A DNA stretch of 64,000 nt from CAZHOV01 sp964534315 (GTDB lineage: Bacteria > Bacteroidota > Bacteroidia > Chitinophagales > Saprospiraceae): positions 29,242 to 93,241 of the forward strand of contig CAZHOV010000001.1 of NCBI GenBank assembly GCA_964534315.1, written 5' to 3'. A program made the position numbers and the translations under genes. Below the pieces are notes generated by a model. The model searched no databases. It worked only from the letters and a program-made list of their open reading frames with translations, and was not told where the DNA came from. Positions 52,267 through 61,016 of this stretch are shown here, in pieces (within the stretch, counting starts at the first letter, position 1; each line of letters begins with the position of its first letter).

Positions 52267-53535
52267 TTATAAAGCGGGTAGTACTTTCCCTTTCGCTTCT
52301 CCGAATCCGATGCGGAGACCATCTTTCTGTCCAAATCCTTTGAGGATAACGGTATCGCCATCATTAATAAATTTACGCTCGGAGCCATCGTTCATTTTCA
52401 CCGGATCAGTTCCGCGCCAGGAGAGTTCGAGCATAGAGCCGTAAGACTCTTTGGTGGGCCCGCTAATCGTGCCCGAAGCCATGATATCCCCGATATTTAT
52501 ATTACATCCGTTAACGGTGTGATGCGCAAGTTGTTGGCACATGCTCCAGTACATATATTTGAAATTGGATTGACACACCGTTGTTTCTTCCGCCTGATCA
52601 GGCTGTATGGCTACTTCCAGTTGCAGATCATAGTTTTTAGGTCCTTTCTGTTGTAAATAAGGGAGTTGTTCTTGTATGGGTTTGGGGCCTTGTGTGCGGA
52701 AAGGCTCCAGCGCTTCCAAGGTAACCACCCATGGAGAGATCGTGGAGGCAAAACTTTTTCCCAGGAATGGCCCAAGGGGAACGTACTCCCATTTTTGAAT
52801 ATCTCTAGCCGACCAGTCGTTAAACAATACTAATCCGAATATATGATCATCAGCTTGATCGATGGAGACCGTTTGGCCGAGGTGGGTCTTTTTACCAATG
52901 ACAAATCCCATTTCTAACTCAAAATCCAGGAGTTTACAAGGACCGAAAACCGTCGTTTCTGCTCCTTTGGGCATCTGCTGGCCCTTAGGACGGTGGATAG
53001 GGGTGCCCGAAACGATAATAGAGGAAGCTCTTCCGTGGTAGCCAACGGGAAGGTGTAACCAATTGGGAAGTAATGCATTTTCTGGATCTCGGAACATAGA
53101 GCCAACATTGCGGGCATGTTCAATACTCGAGTAGAAGTCCGTATAGTCGCCTACGTGTACAGGAAGCAACATTTCTACTTCAGATTGTTGATACAGAAAC
53201 GCTGGAGCTTTTTCTTTGGCGTCCAAAGGGTCTTCGGCATCGAGCACCTCTGCAATTTTAAGCCTGACGGAACGGGTGACGGGCTTGCCCAGAGCAATAA
53301 AATCATTGAGGCGGTCCTTTGCAAACACTTCTTTTGGGGCTCCTGTTTCTTGGAAATACCCCATAGTTGCCAATTTAAAGAGGTCAACTACGTGATCCCC
53401 GATGGCGGTGCCCAGCCGTGGGGTCAGATTTCCTGTTTTAAAAATGCCAAAAGGAATATTTTGGATGGGGAAATCGCTATTTGGAGCAACTTCTACCCAA
53501 GATGCTTTTGAAGCTGGAATTAAAGATGTCGTCAT
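52267..53535 (-). CDS. Fumarylacetoacetase
   Basis: The two-domain FAH: an N-terminal SH3-like part ('DFPIQNIPFGIFKTG', about 20-35) and a catalytic part with 'DYTDFYSSIEHARNVG' (metal Asp), 'LPVGYHGRASSI' (His, Arg) and 'LDFELEMGFVIG' (Glu metal ligands), plus 'FNDWSARDIQKWEYVPLGPFLGKSF'. It cleaves fumarylacetoacetate at the last step of tyrosine breakdown. At 422 residues it is normal. No homogentisate dioxygenase gene is in the window. Confidence 0.95.
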   Translation of the reverse strand: MTTSLIPASKASWVEVAPNSDFPIQNIPFGIFKTGNLTPRLGTAIGDHVVDLFKLATMGYFQETGAPKEVFAKDRLNDFIALGKPVTRSVRLKIAEVLDAEDPLDAKEKAPAFLYQQSEVEMLLPVHVGDYTDFYSSIEHARNVGSMFRDPENALLPNWLHLPVGYHGRASSIIVSGTPIHRPKGQQMPKGAETTVFGPCKLLDFELEMGFVIGKKTHLGQTVSIDQADDHIFGLVLFNDWSARDIQKWEYVPLGPFLGKSFASTISPWVVTLEALEPFRTQGPKPIQEQLPYLQQKGPKNYDLQLEVAIQPDQAEETTVCQSNFKYMYWSMCQQLAHHTVNGCNINIGDIMASGTISGPTKESYGSMLELSWRGTDPVKMNDGSERKFINDGDTVILKGFGQKDGLRIGFGEAKGKVLPAL

Positions 53536-53632
53536 TTGTAGTCAAATTTGAATTCCCGCTAAGGTACAATTTTGGATCAGAATTTTCAGATTTTTAGGGG
53601 TTTAGAATGAGTACGAAAGAAATTCTTTCTGC

Positions 53633-54724
53633 TCAATACTTCACAGTAGACAAAATATACTCGACTTGCTGCATAAAGTCGCGTTTGTCTTCATTGGGAG
53701 CGAAAATAAACCCCTGGACGAAGAAGAGGCTTTCCTTTTCGGGGTTATGAAAAAGCATGCTAATGAAAGGGCCCCCCATAAAATCTTTCTCCATTTCCCA
53801 CACGCCTCTGGCTTCAAAGGCGTAGTTGCCATTTTGATTAAAGGCCTGAGTGATCACAGGTAGATCTTCAACATTGGTCCGCATATAAGAGCCTTTCGCT
53901 TCAGAGGCGACGTATTTTTTCCCGAGTTTATCCTGGATTTTAACGATCCCGTTTTTAGAAAATTGGGCGGTATCGGCATAGGGGAGCTGGTGAAAGATGA
54001 AATTACTGATCAGTTTGCGGGTATCTTTACGTATCCAAAAGAAATCATCTCTTTCCATTGCCACTTTATAGTCCGAAGGTATCTCTATCTTGGCATCAAA
54101 GATTTGCTCTATCTGAGATTCGATCGCCTGATTGTGCTTACCCTGGAAGGTATTGGCTGCGATTTGTTTGGTGTCAAATTTATTGATTTGTTTACGGATG
54201 GTTGGAAAATTCTGGATCAGGTTGTTAATCAGGTCTTCTTCGCCAAATCCAAACTGATAAACGAGCAATTGGTTTCTGGCCCATTTATCCCTTCCAACAA
54301 TAAAATTGAAAGTAGAATCTTCTTTAGCTCTCCGCAACTTTTCGCTTCCCAGGTCTTTTTTGACGAGTGCCGTGGTCGGAGAGTCTTCATCTTCCAGGTC
54401 AGCCAAAATGAGGTATGTGCGGAGTTCTTTTCTTATCGGTTCATTTCGAAGATCTATGGGAGTAAAATGTTTGAGATCGAAAATAGGCTCGGGCTGCGGC
54501 AAGAGTAAAAAAGGCGAACTGTAATAGTAAAGCGTAGAGTCTCCAACAGGTCCCTCCCATAGGCTTGTATCTGTAAGGACGACTACCTGATTTGCCATTC
54601 CAAAGGCGTTAGGAACACTTTTCCATTGATTTTGAAAATTATCTGTACAACTAAATAAAGAAAGTGAAAAAGCAATAAATAGGAAAGAAATATATGCTCG
54701 ATGATCTTTATGAAACATATGCAT
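53633..54724 (-). CDS. DUF4837 lipoprotein
   Basis: A lipoprotein signal with Cys26 in 'SLSLFSC' is followed by the DUF4837 opening 'KSVPNAFGMANQVVVLTDTSLWEGPVGD'. The DUF4837 family is widespread in Bacteroidota and of unknown function. At 363 residues it is full length. The start may be the second ATG at 54718. Confidence 0.85.
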   Translation of the reverse strand: MHMFHKDHRAYISFLFIAFSLSLFSCTDNFQNQWKSVPNAFGMANQVVVLTDTSLWEGPVGDSTLYYYSSPFLLLPQPEPIFDLKHFTPIDLRNEPIRKELRTYLILADLEDEDSPTTALVKKDLGSEKLRRAKEDSTFNFIVGRDKWARNQLLVYQFGFGEEDLINNLIQNFPTIRKQINKFDTKQIAANTFQGKHNQAIESQIEQIFDAKIEIPSDYKVAMERDDFFWIRKDTRKLISNFIFHQLPYADTAQFSKNGIVKIQDKLGKKYVASEAKGSYMRTNVEDLPVITQAFNQNGNYAFEARGVWEMEKDFMGGPFISMLFHNPEKESLFFVQGFIFAPNEDKRDFMQQVEYILSTVKY

Positions 54725-55002
54725 TGATCTTTTTTTTACAAATTTAGTAATTAGTAGGTCTGGGTATAAAAAATAAAACGTATTTATTTTTTAAGGTTCA
54801 CCATCTCCAATAGGTAAGATGAAAAAAATGGGGGATTTGGTGGGGAGGGACTGAAAATGTGCTATTCGAGTTGGCTAAAGCTTGATTGAACCATCTCCGT
54901 GAGGATTTTTATAATTTAGGAGGTATTCTTTTGAAAAAAGAATAACCCTACACTATATGGTAAAGGCCAAATGTTCAATCAGAAACTTCATCCTTTGCTA
55001 TT
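54725..55002. other. Gene-free stretch
   Basis: A/T-rich sequence between the DUF4837 gene and a MITE-like element. No convincing ORF, RNA or repeat was seen. Confidence 0.6.
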
Positions 55003-55186
55003 ACACTGTAACCTAAATTACTTAATTTTTTGACCATGTCTTTTGCATCAACTCTTCGCCTGCCTGCCGGAGCATTCAGGCAGGTTGCGTACTCGCCTTG
55101 ATAGCTAAGGCTATCAGGCTCCGCCGCGCCTCGATTTGATGTAAAATTCATTGCCCAAAATTGTTAACTAACTTAGATTACAGTGT
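55003..55186. mobile_element. MITE-like element with about 30-bp terminal inverted repeats
   Basis: The left end starts ACACTGTAACCTAA and the right end, in reverse complement, ACACTGTAATCTAA; over the outer 23 bp 20 are identical, and further T-rich and ATG-containing parts also match. The inside is clearly richer in G/C and has its own hairpins, CCTGCC...GGCAGG and TGATAGC-TAAG-GCTATCA, and CATCAA pairing with TTGATG. There is no ORF. Flanking CTAT occurs on both sides and could be a target duplication. Confidence 0.65.
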
Positions 55187-55200
55187 ACTATATTCTGGGA

Positions 55201-55246
55201 GGCCTGTTTTTATTAAACAATTGCAATTGTTTAATAAAAACAGACC
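55201..55246. terminator. 40-bp perfect palindrome beside the MoxR gene end
   Basis: 55204-55243 is a perfect palindrome (CTGTTTTTATTAAACAATTG and its complement), widened by GG/CC around one mismatch. It lies 25 bp after the MoxR stop on the minus strand and shares flank and core with the hairpin at 26194-26250. Confidence 0.65.
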
Positions 55247-55270
55247 TATCAAAGAAGAAGATTTGGTGGC

Positions 55271-56242
55271 TTAAAAAAGCGATTCAATAATATTCTCTTC
55301 AGTAATACCTTCAGCTTCTGCTTTGTAGTTGCGGACGATACGGTGCCTCAATACATATTTGGCGATAGCTTGTACATCCTCTCTGTCAGGAGAGTACTTG
55401 CCGTGGATGGCGGCGTGACATTTGGCTCCTAAAACCAGGTATTGAGAGGCACGTGGCCCAGCTCCCCAAGAGATATAATTATCGACCATGTCCGTAGCTT
55501 TTTCGGTGTTAGGTCTTGTTTTAGTAGCGAGCGAAACAGCATATTCTAAGACATTATCAGCGATAGGTATCTTCCTGATCAATTTTTGAAAGGATAAAAT
55601 TTGAGCCGTAGAGACGATATGGCTGAGGTCGGCATTTTGCTCTCCTGTTGTAGCTTTTACCACACTGATCTCCTCTTCGTAGGAGGGATAATCAAGTGGA
55701 ATATTGAACATAAAGCGGTCTAGCTGGGCTTCGGGAAGCGGATAGGTACCCTCTTGTTCAATAGGGTTTTGAGTAGCTAACACAAAGAACGGGTAAGGAA
55801 GATCGTGTCGGTCTCCGCTAACGGTAACCGATTTTTCCTGCATAGCCTCCAAAAGCGCTGCCTGCGTTTTGGGAGGGGTACGATTGATCTCATCTGCAAG
55901 GACGATATTGGCAAAGATCGGTCCTTTATTAAATTTGAAGTGACGATCTTCGTCGAGGATTTCCGAACCGATAATATCAGAGGGCATCAGGTCGGGGGTA
56001 AACTGAATCCGTTTGAATTCGAGATCCATTACTTCGGAAATAGTGCTGATAAGTAATGTTTTAGCCAATCCAGGCACACCTACTAATAAGCTGTGGCCAT
56101 TGCTAAATAGCGAGATAATCACTGCTTGTACAACATTATCCTGCCCAACGATTACTTTGGCAATTTCTTTCTTTAATTGATTATAAGAATGGGAGAGAGC
56201 ATCAACTGCTTCTACATCTGAATTAAATACTGTTTCTGACAT
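55271..56242 (-). CDS. MoxR-family AAA+ ATPase
   Basis: Walker A 'LVGVPGLAKTLL' (about 53-64), Walker B 'NIVLADEINRTPPKTQAALLEAM' and sensor 1 'FFVLATQNPIEQEGTYPLPEAQLDRF' identify a MoxR ATPase. In Bacteroidota these are usually followed by DUF58 and VWA genes of the Bat complex, which remodel or fold proteins. Here the next gene downstream is not one of those; a palindrome and a MITE-like element follow the stop. It may have been separated from its partners by rearrangement. Confidence 0.93.
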   Translation of the reverse strand: MSETVFNSDVEAVDALSHSYNQLKKEIAKVIVGQDNVVQAVIISLFSNGHSLLVGVPGLAKTLLISTISEVMDLEFKRIQFTPDLMPSDIIGSEILDEDRHFKFNKGPIFANIVLADEINRTPPKTQAALLEAMQEKSVTVSGDRHDLPYPFFVLATQNPIEQEGTYPLPEAQLDRFMFNIPLDYPSYEEEISVVKATTGEQNADLSHIVSTAQILSFQKLIRKIPIADNVLEYAVSLATKTRPNTEKATDMVDNYISWGAGPRASQYLVLGAKCHAAIHGKYSPDREDVQAIAKYVLRHRIVRNYKAEAEGITEENIIESLF

Positions 56243-56342
56243 GCTTCCTGTCCTTGTTTATTCAAAAGTTCAATAATACAAATTAAAAACCGGGCTTGTT
56301 AAAAGCCCCACAAAGGTATAAAAAATAAGAAACCGAAAGTGG

Positions 56343-57716
56343 TTAATTTTCAAACACTTCCGCTAGTTTCTGTTCCAGCGTTGCCCCCCGGAGATTACGA
56401 GCTATAATCTTTCCTTCTCTATCAACTAAAACAGTATGCGGGATGGAGGAAACGCCATATAACTTTGCGGCACTGTTTTTCCAACCTTTAAGATCGCTAA
56501 TATGTAGCCATTCCAATTTATCTTTTTTAATGGCTTTCATCCATCGGGTTTTATCTCTGTCAAGGCTCACTCCTAGTATTTCAAACCCCTGATCTTTATA
56601 TTTATTGTAAAGTTTTACAACGTTAGGGTTTTCCCGCCGGCAGGGGCCGCACCAACTTGCCCAGAAATCGATGAGTACGATCTTTCCTTTCAGATCACTC
56701 AGGCTTCGTTCGTTGCCCTCCGGGTCTTTTTGGGCAAAATCGGGTGCAGGGGCGCCTCTCATGAAACTCTTAGCACGGTCAATTTGTTTTTGAAGCTTTA
56801 TTATTTTGGGATCATTTTTATCCTTGGCACTATCAATGACCTGATTACCAAAGGTAATCATGTTGGGGTGGTTTTTCTTTTTTAGTCCGCTCATGATGCC
56901 TCCTACGGCATAATCATAGGCCCGGGTTCCGGAGGGAATTTGCGCTACGGTTTTATTGAGATATTCCAGATGTTTTTCGTCACTCAGATTTACCTGGCTT
57001 AGTATTTCAGCGTAATTCTTAAATCTTTCATAGACGTATGTAGTGTTATTGAAGCCGGGGTCGCTAAGGTCGGCAAATTGGAAGAAGGCATTGGCAAAGT
57101 ATTCTATCTCGTTAGCGTAGCCTTGACCGTAATGAAAGAAGCTGGTGTAAGTATTTAAAGCGGCGACTTTTGCCAGAAAGGGAGCTTCCTTTTTTAAGGA
57201 ATCGATTAGTTGGACTTTTTTGCGGTCCAGCTTTCCGATTTGGGCCACGATCTTTTCGACCTTTTTTTGGTCCTGTTTTGCCTGGTTGAGTTCTCCGACC
57301 AGCCTGCGCATTTCGTATTCATTCTTTTGAAAGGTCTTTTTTAGCGATATATATTGATCATTAAGTTTGGAGTTTTTTACCGAAGCAGACCTAATCTTGC
57401 CGCAGGTGCCTTCCATGACTACCCCCTCTTCACTTCCCAATAGTATAGTGGTAAGTTGCTTTTTGGGAGAGCCGATGTGATATGTAACGGGTGTAGATTT
57501 TGGTAACCGAAAGACATAGGTGTTTTCATCCGTTTTTTGAGGAGTAGCTATTTTTTCAAAATCAAATCCGTCAAACTGAAAAAGGGCGAAGTCAGGAGTA
57601 CAACCTTCCAGTTGACAGGTGAGTTGGATGGTTTCCTGAGCCGCTTGTGCCTGTACCTTTGCCGGCTGAAAAAACGGCAGTAATAAGATAAATGGTAAAT
57701 ATCTATGAATAAGCAT
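56343..57716 (-). CDS. TlpA-like thiol-disulfide oxidoreductase with DUF4369-like N-domain
   Basis: The start at 57716 (MLIHRYLPFILLLPFFQPAKVQAQ) gives a good signal peptide. The first 110 residues resemble DUF4369, the middle is helical (about 125-300), and a TlpA/ResA thioredoxin domain closes the protein ('DFAQKDPEGNERSLSDLKGKIVLIDFWASWCGPCRRENP', 'SSIPHTVLVDREGKI'). The active site is C-G-P-C. It acts outside the cytoplasm, probably tethered or periplasmic, in disulfide reduction. The partner is unknown. Confidence 0.88.
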   Translation of the reverse strand: MLIHRYLPFILLLPFFQPAKVQAQAAQETIQLTCQLEGCTPDFALFQFDGFDFEKIATPQKTDENTYVFRLPKSTPVTYHIGSPKKQLTTILLGSEEGVVMEGTCGKIRSASVKNSKLNDQYISLKKTFQKNEYEMRRLVGELNQAKQDQKKVEKIVAQIGKLDRKKVQLIDSLKKEAPFLAKVAALNTYTSFFHYGQGYANEIEYFANAFFQFADLSDPGFNNTTYVYERFKNYAEILSQVNLSDEKHLEYLNKTVAQIPSGTRAYDYAVGGIMSGLKKKNHPNMITFGNQVIDSAKDKNDPKIIKLQKQIDRAKSFMRGAPAPDFAQKDPEGNERSLSDLKGKIVLIDFWASWCGPCRRENPNVVKLYNKYKDQGFEILGVSLDRDKTRWMKAIKKDKLEWLHISDLKGWKNSAAKLYGVSSIPHTVLVDREGKIIARNLRGATLEQKLAEVFEN

Positions 57717-57808
57717 GATGTTCGTTTTTTGCGAATTTAATAAGGGAAAATGCTGAAATAGCAAATTGAAGCTTCCTTAACAAAAATTTAAATGCTCCAA
57801 CCATAGCA

Positions 57809-59059
57809 TTACTTCGCAGGGATATAGGCAATGGCAAATGCAATCACTGCTATGATCAGGCCATACATGAATACGCTGTAACAAATGCGCAAATATTTAT
57901 ATTTCTTAGCCAATACCACTCCCAGGTAGTAAATATCGCGGGTCATCGAACTGTATAAAAAATCGCTGTCTTTGATCATTTCCATCATTCCCCAATGGAA
58001 GTCATCGAGTTTCATTTTGTAAAAATTACCAAAGAACAATAAGTTGGATCGTTTGTGTTCGATGTCGTCTCTCGAAAAAACACCTTCTGTAACTTTAGGA
58101 CGGGTAGAAAGTGTGGCAAAGACCATTGCTGACAGGCAGACAACCAAAAGGACGATGGTAGGAATGATCAATTTAGTATTCGTTTCGAAGCGAGGGATAA
58201 GAGTAGATACGGAGATCGAGATAATAATGGCGTTGATACTCAGCATGATGTTGGCCTTATTATCGGCAATGGAGCTGAGGTTGACATGGGTGCGGTAAGT
58301 TGTTCGAAACATCGTTTCTACTCCCCTGCCCAGGTTTAGCTGTTTGAGTTCCGTATCGTGGGGCGCGCCCGCTACAGACAATTTCTTTTTTTTCTTTTTC
58401 TTTTTCCCTTTTTTTTCGAGGAGTGCTTTTTCTTCAGGTAGCAATTCCATTTCAGGATTGAGGCGGAGCAAGCGCTTGGTAAGTTGCCTTAGGTGCTTTT
58501 GTTTTCGCTTGATGTATAGTTCATGGGCAACATAGGTATTGTATTGTTGACTTTTCAGGAAGTTGAGTTCCATCGTGACCCATTCCTGTTCGCTCAGGAT
58601 CATATTTTGGGTGGTGGTTAATTCTTGTCGCAATCTACCGCTAAGGTTCCAGTACGATTTTTTACCCAGGTGGCTGAGATCGGCATCACAGATGATCTCT
58701 TCCAGCAAGTTTTGGGTTTGAGCGTCTACTTTGGTGGCCAGAATACAGTTGAAAATGGTTTGTAGCTCATTTTCTGTATAGTTGTATTTTGAAAGAAAGT
58801 CTTTGGCAATTTCGCAGCTTTTTCCTTCGTGGTTTTTGGCGCCATGCGCATAGCCGGTATCGTGAAACCAGGCAGCCAGTAGCAACAACTCCCGCTTTTT
58901 TTCGCTCAGATCAAAACCCAGCGAAATTTCCAGACTCGCCTCCACGACCTGACGGGTATGATCAAAGTTGTGATAAACAAATTCGTCAGGAAAATGCTCA
59001 TTTATATAATGCCTTACATATTGTTCTGCGTCGTGGAGTACTTTCGTTCCTACCTCCAT
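57809..59059 (-). CDS. HD-domain protein fused to a Pycsar-effector (PycTM, DUF5706) membrane domain
   Basis: The first 190 residues form an HD phosphohydrolase ('YHNFDHTRQV' His34, 'AAWFHDTGYAHG' His66-Asp67, 'ICDADLSH'). A charged linker follows with a run of eight lysines (about 219-226). The C-terminal 160 residues match the Pycsar effector domain DUF5706: 'SIADNKANIMLSINAIIISISVSTLIPRF', a second helix, then 'KSDFLYSSMTRDIYYLG..LAKKYKYLRICYSVFMYGLII' with a last helix. Pycsar effectors are membrane proteins gated by cyclic UMP/CMP. No nucleotide cyclase is in this window, so the regulation is unclear. Confidence 0.85.
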   Translation of the reverse strand: MEVGTKVLHDAEQYVRHYINEHFPDEFVYHNFDHTRQVVEASLEISLGFDLSEKKRELLLLAAWFHDTGYAHGAKNHEGKSCEIAKDFLSKYNYTENELQTIFNCILATKVDAQTQNLLEEIICDADLSHLGKKSYWNLSGRLRQELTTTQNMILSEQEWVTMELNFLKSQQYNTYVAHELYIKRKQKHLRQLTKRLLRLNPEMELLPEEKALLEKKGKKKKKKKKLSVAGAPHDTELKQLNLGRGVETMFRTTYRTHVNLSSIADNKANIMLSINAIIISISVSTLIPRFETNTKLIIPTIVLLVVCLSAMVFATLSTRPKVTEGVFSRDDIEHKRSNLLFFGNFYKMKLDDFHWGMMEMIKDSDFLYSSMTRDIYYLGVVLAKKYKYLRICYSVFMYGLIIAVIAFAIAYIPAK

Positions 59060-59348
59060 GTGGTATAGTTAATTAGTTGATTGAGTTGGTCTGCTGATGA
59101 AAAAACCGCTTTGTTTTCTTATTAAAAGGGCAAAGGGGTATCCATAAACGAACCCGTTGTGTTATAACAGCCTCGAATTTATTAAATAAACGGTAGGAAG
59201 CAAAATTTGATGCGATGGATTGTATATTCAATTGTAAAGGAAAAGGTTCTAAATGACAAGAAGAATGAAGGGAGGGATTAACCTAAGAATGAAAAGAGGA
59301 AGAAACCCTTTAAAGTTTGGCCGGGTAGATGTTGTCAAAACTGTATGC

Positions 59349-59858
59349 TCAAAGAAGCATCCAAAAAATCAAAAAAGTAAAAAGTAAAAAAATCAGCCTG
59401 GGTGTCAAATTTTTCCGGAATTGTTTGAGCATTCTTGGAATTACTCCTGACAACTTATATGACCAATTTTGGAAAAAAGGAAGCGCAAAAAAATGGTACA
59501 TCGAAAGAAGTAAGGAGATACCTAAAAACCGCAGCTCTCTTCTTTGGGTAAAAATGAAATGTGCCATGAAAGAAAGGAGATGTATGATTTTGCTAGTAGG
59601 AGAATCATGGTATATAACCATGATACCGCTTAAGATGGTGCCGGCCAGCATTATCCAAGCTGTTGGAGCGTAGGATTTTACTTCCTTGAAGAAAAACAGA
59701 AAAGAGAGTAACATCCCTGCGAAAAGGATTGCATGAAGAGCCAGGCCCTCTTTCCAAAACAAGAATGGATAAATGAGGGCAGACGCCAAGATGAAAATAA
59801 TTTGGAGCATTTCTTTTTTCACGGTTTCAATTTTGTACGCTAGAAGCGTTGTTTTCAA
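59349..59858 (-). CDS. Membrane protein, probable N-terminal part of a DUF4153/DUF4173-type protein
   Basis: Four or five hydrophobic segments with 'YPFLFWKEGLALHAILFAGMLLSFLFFF' resemble the N-terminus of DUF4173-type membrane proteins in Bacteroidota, which are usually about 500 residues. This ORF stops after 169, and no continuation was found in the 289 bp downstream. It is the third gene of an operon with the regulator and Coq4 genes. It is either truncated or a small independent protein. Confidence 0.5.
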   Translation of the reverse strand: MKTTLLAYKIETVKKEMLQIIFILASALIYPFLFWKEGLALHAILFAGMLLSFLFFFKEVKSYAPTAWIMLAGTILSGIMVIYHDSPTSKIIHLLSFMAHFIFTQRRELRFLGISLLLSMYHFFALPFFQNWSYKLSGVIPRMLKQFRKNLTPRLIFLLFTFLIFWMLL

Positions 59859-59867
59859 AGCAGGTGA

Positions 59868-60383
59868 TTAAAAAAATAGGTTTGCATTAGAACTGATATC
59901 CCTCCTATGCATTAATCCTTTCAATTGTGCCAAAGGCTCATAAAGCAGGTGTTCAAAATCCCATTTATGAATGGATCGGCATTTGCTCCCCCTCCGAATA
60001 TCTTTGATGAATGTAGGTATGAACTCAGGTAACATGAGCAGTCCAACAAAACAGGTGGTGATGGTGGAGGGAGAAAATTTCCCATTTCCCAGCAGGAAAA
60101 ACTGCATAGATACTTCATCTTTAACCGTCGGTTGATAGCCGGTCATAATGTGGAAGATATCGTGCCGCTCATAATTGCCTACCAGCTCAAACCCGTTGTG
60201 GTAAAGGAATTCTCCAAGTGTTTTTCCCAAAGTGTCATCGGGAAAGTTCATCAGTGAGTCGATGGTGTAGGGCCATGGCTTTCGATGCCGGTGTCTCAAT
60301 TTTACGTATAGCAAACGTACTTTTTCGGCTATTTGGTTGATAACCTGAGCTCTGTTATCAATGGATAAAAATGAAGATGCCAT
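59868..60383 (-). CDS. Coq4-family protein
   Basis: The zinc motif HDxxH-x11-E is intact ('HDIFHIMTGYQPTVKDE'), and the protein has the helical arrangement of Coq4, the scaffold and decarboxylase-like factor of ubiquinone biosynthesis in eukaryotes and proteobacteria. Bacteroidota generally use menaquinone, so the role here must differ or be unknown. The 171-residue length is a little short of fungal Coq4. It is preceded by a winged-helix regulator and followed by a membrane-protein gene in one operon. Confidence 0.8.
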   Translation of the reverse strand: MASSFLSIDNRAQVINQIAEKVRLLYVKLRHRHRKPWPYTIDSLMNFPDDTLGKTLGEFLYHNGFELVGNYERHDIFHIMTGYQPTVKDEVSMQFFLLGNGKFSPSTITTCFVGLLMLPEFIPTFIKDIRRGSKCRSIHKWDFEHLLYEPLAQLKGLMHRRDISSNANLFF

Positions 60384-60435
60384 TGTTTTGATAGATCTAA
60401 AGTTCTTTGAAATTCAAAGTGTTTGTTAAAAAAAA

Positions 60436-60735
60436 TTATTTTATATTTTTAATGAGCTTTTCCAGTATATCCAGGTGTTCTTTAAAAGCTTTCTTTCCAG
60501 CTTCAGTAGCGGTGTAGGATGTTTTTGGTTTTCTACCCACAAATTGCTTTTTGATTTCGATAAACGCCTTTTTCTCCAATACGGACAGGTGGCTGGCCAG
60601 GGTTCCGTCGTGGAGATCGAGCATTTCCTTTAGTTGCAAAAAGTCTACCCAGTCATTGACCATCAGGATGGACATAATCCCCAGACGGATTCTGTGGTCA
60701 AATACTTTGCTGATCTTTGTGGTAATGTTTTTCAT
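60436..60735 (-). CDS. Winged-helix transcriptional regulator
   Basis: A 99-residue single wHTH domain: 'FDHRIRLGIMSILMVNDWVDFLQLKEMLDLHDGTLASHLSVLEKKAFIEIKKQFVGRKPKTSYTATEAGKKAF'. The recognition helix and wing are clear, close to the PadR-related HTH_27 proteins of Bacteroidota. It is the first gene of an operon with Coq4 and a membrane protein, which it may control. Confidence 0.9.
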   Translation of the reverse strand: MKNITTKISKVFDHRIRLGIMSILMVNDWVDFLQLKEMLDLHDGTLASHLSVLEKKAFIEIKKQFVGRKPKTSYTATEAGKKAFKEHLDILEKLIKNIK

Positions 60736-60901
60736 AAAAGTATCTTGGTTTACAAACTACTTAGCAACATAAAGATAATTAGGTAAAAGTTAAATTAATG
60801 TACTGTTGAATTTAAAGGATACTGTCTATTTTTAGTTATCTGGTTGAGGAGGCAGCATAATTAACCTTACAAAATCAACGGATTCAAATGGATAATTTAT
60901 T
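60736..60901. other. Gene-free stretch before the hairpin element
   Basis: No ORF or RNA could be supported. This is the promoter side of the regulator operon (minus strand), but no convincing TAnnTTTG was found. Confidence 0.5.
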
Positions 60902-60987
60902 GAACCTCCTTCGGGGTTCTAAAATGAGTGCTTTAACCAACCCCGCATTTCATACGGGGCTATACAAATTAAAGGCTTTCAGCCTTT
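60902..60987. repeat. Three successive hairpins, each with a TTC/GAA triloop
   Basis: Hairpin 1: 60902-60909 with 60913-60919 (one bulged T). Hairpin 2: CCCCGCAT with ATACGGGG (60941-60948, 60952-60959; the mismatch becomes a G-T pair on the minus strand). Hairpin 3: AAAGGCT with AGCCTTT (60971-60977, 60981-60987). All three loops are TTC on the plus strand. Confidence 0.8.
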
Positions 60988-61016
60988 TGGGGATTTCCTG
61001 AATTATGCTCACCTTT

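Noticed and set aside
59329..59673. 114-codon plus-strand ORF
   Set aside because: Antisense to the membrane-protein gene, rich in K/S runs complementary to hydrophobic codons, no family features. The membrane protein fits its operon better.
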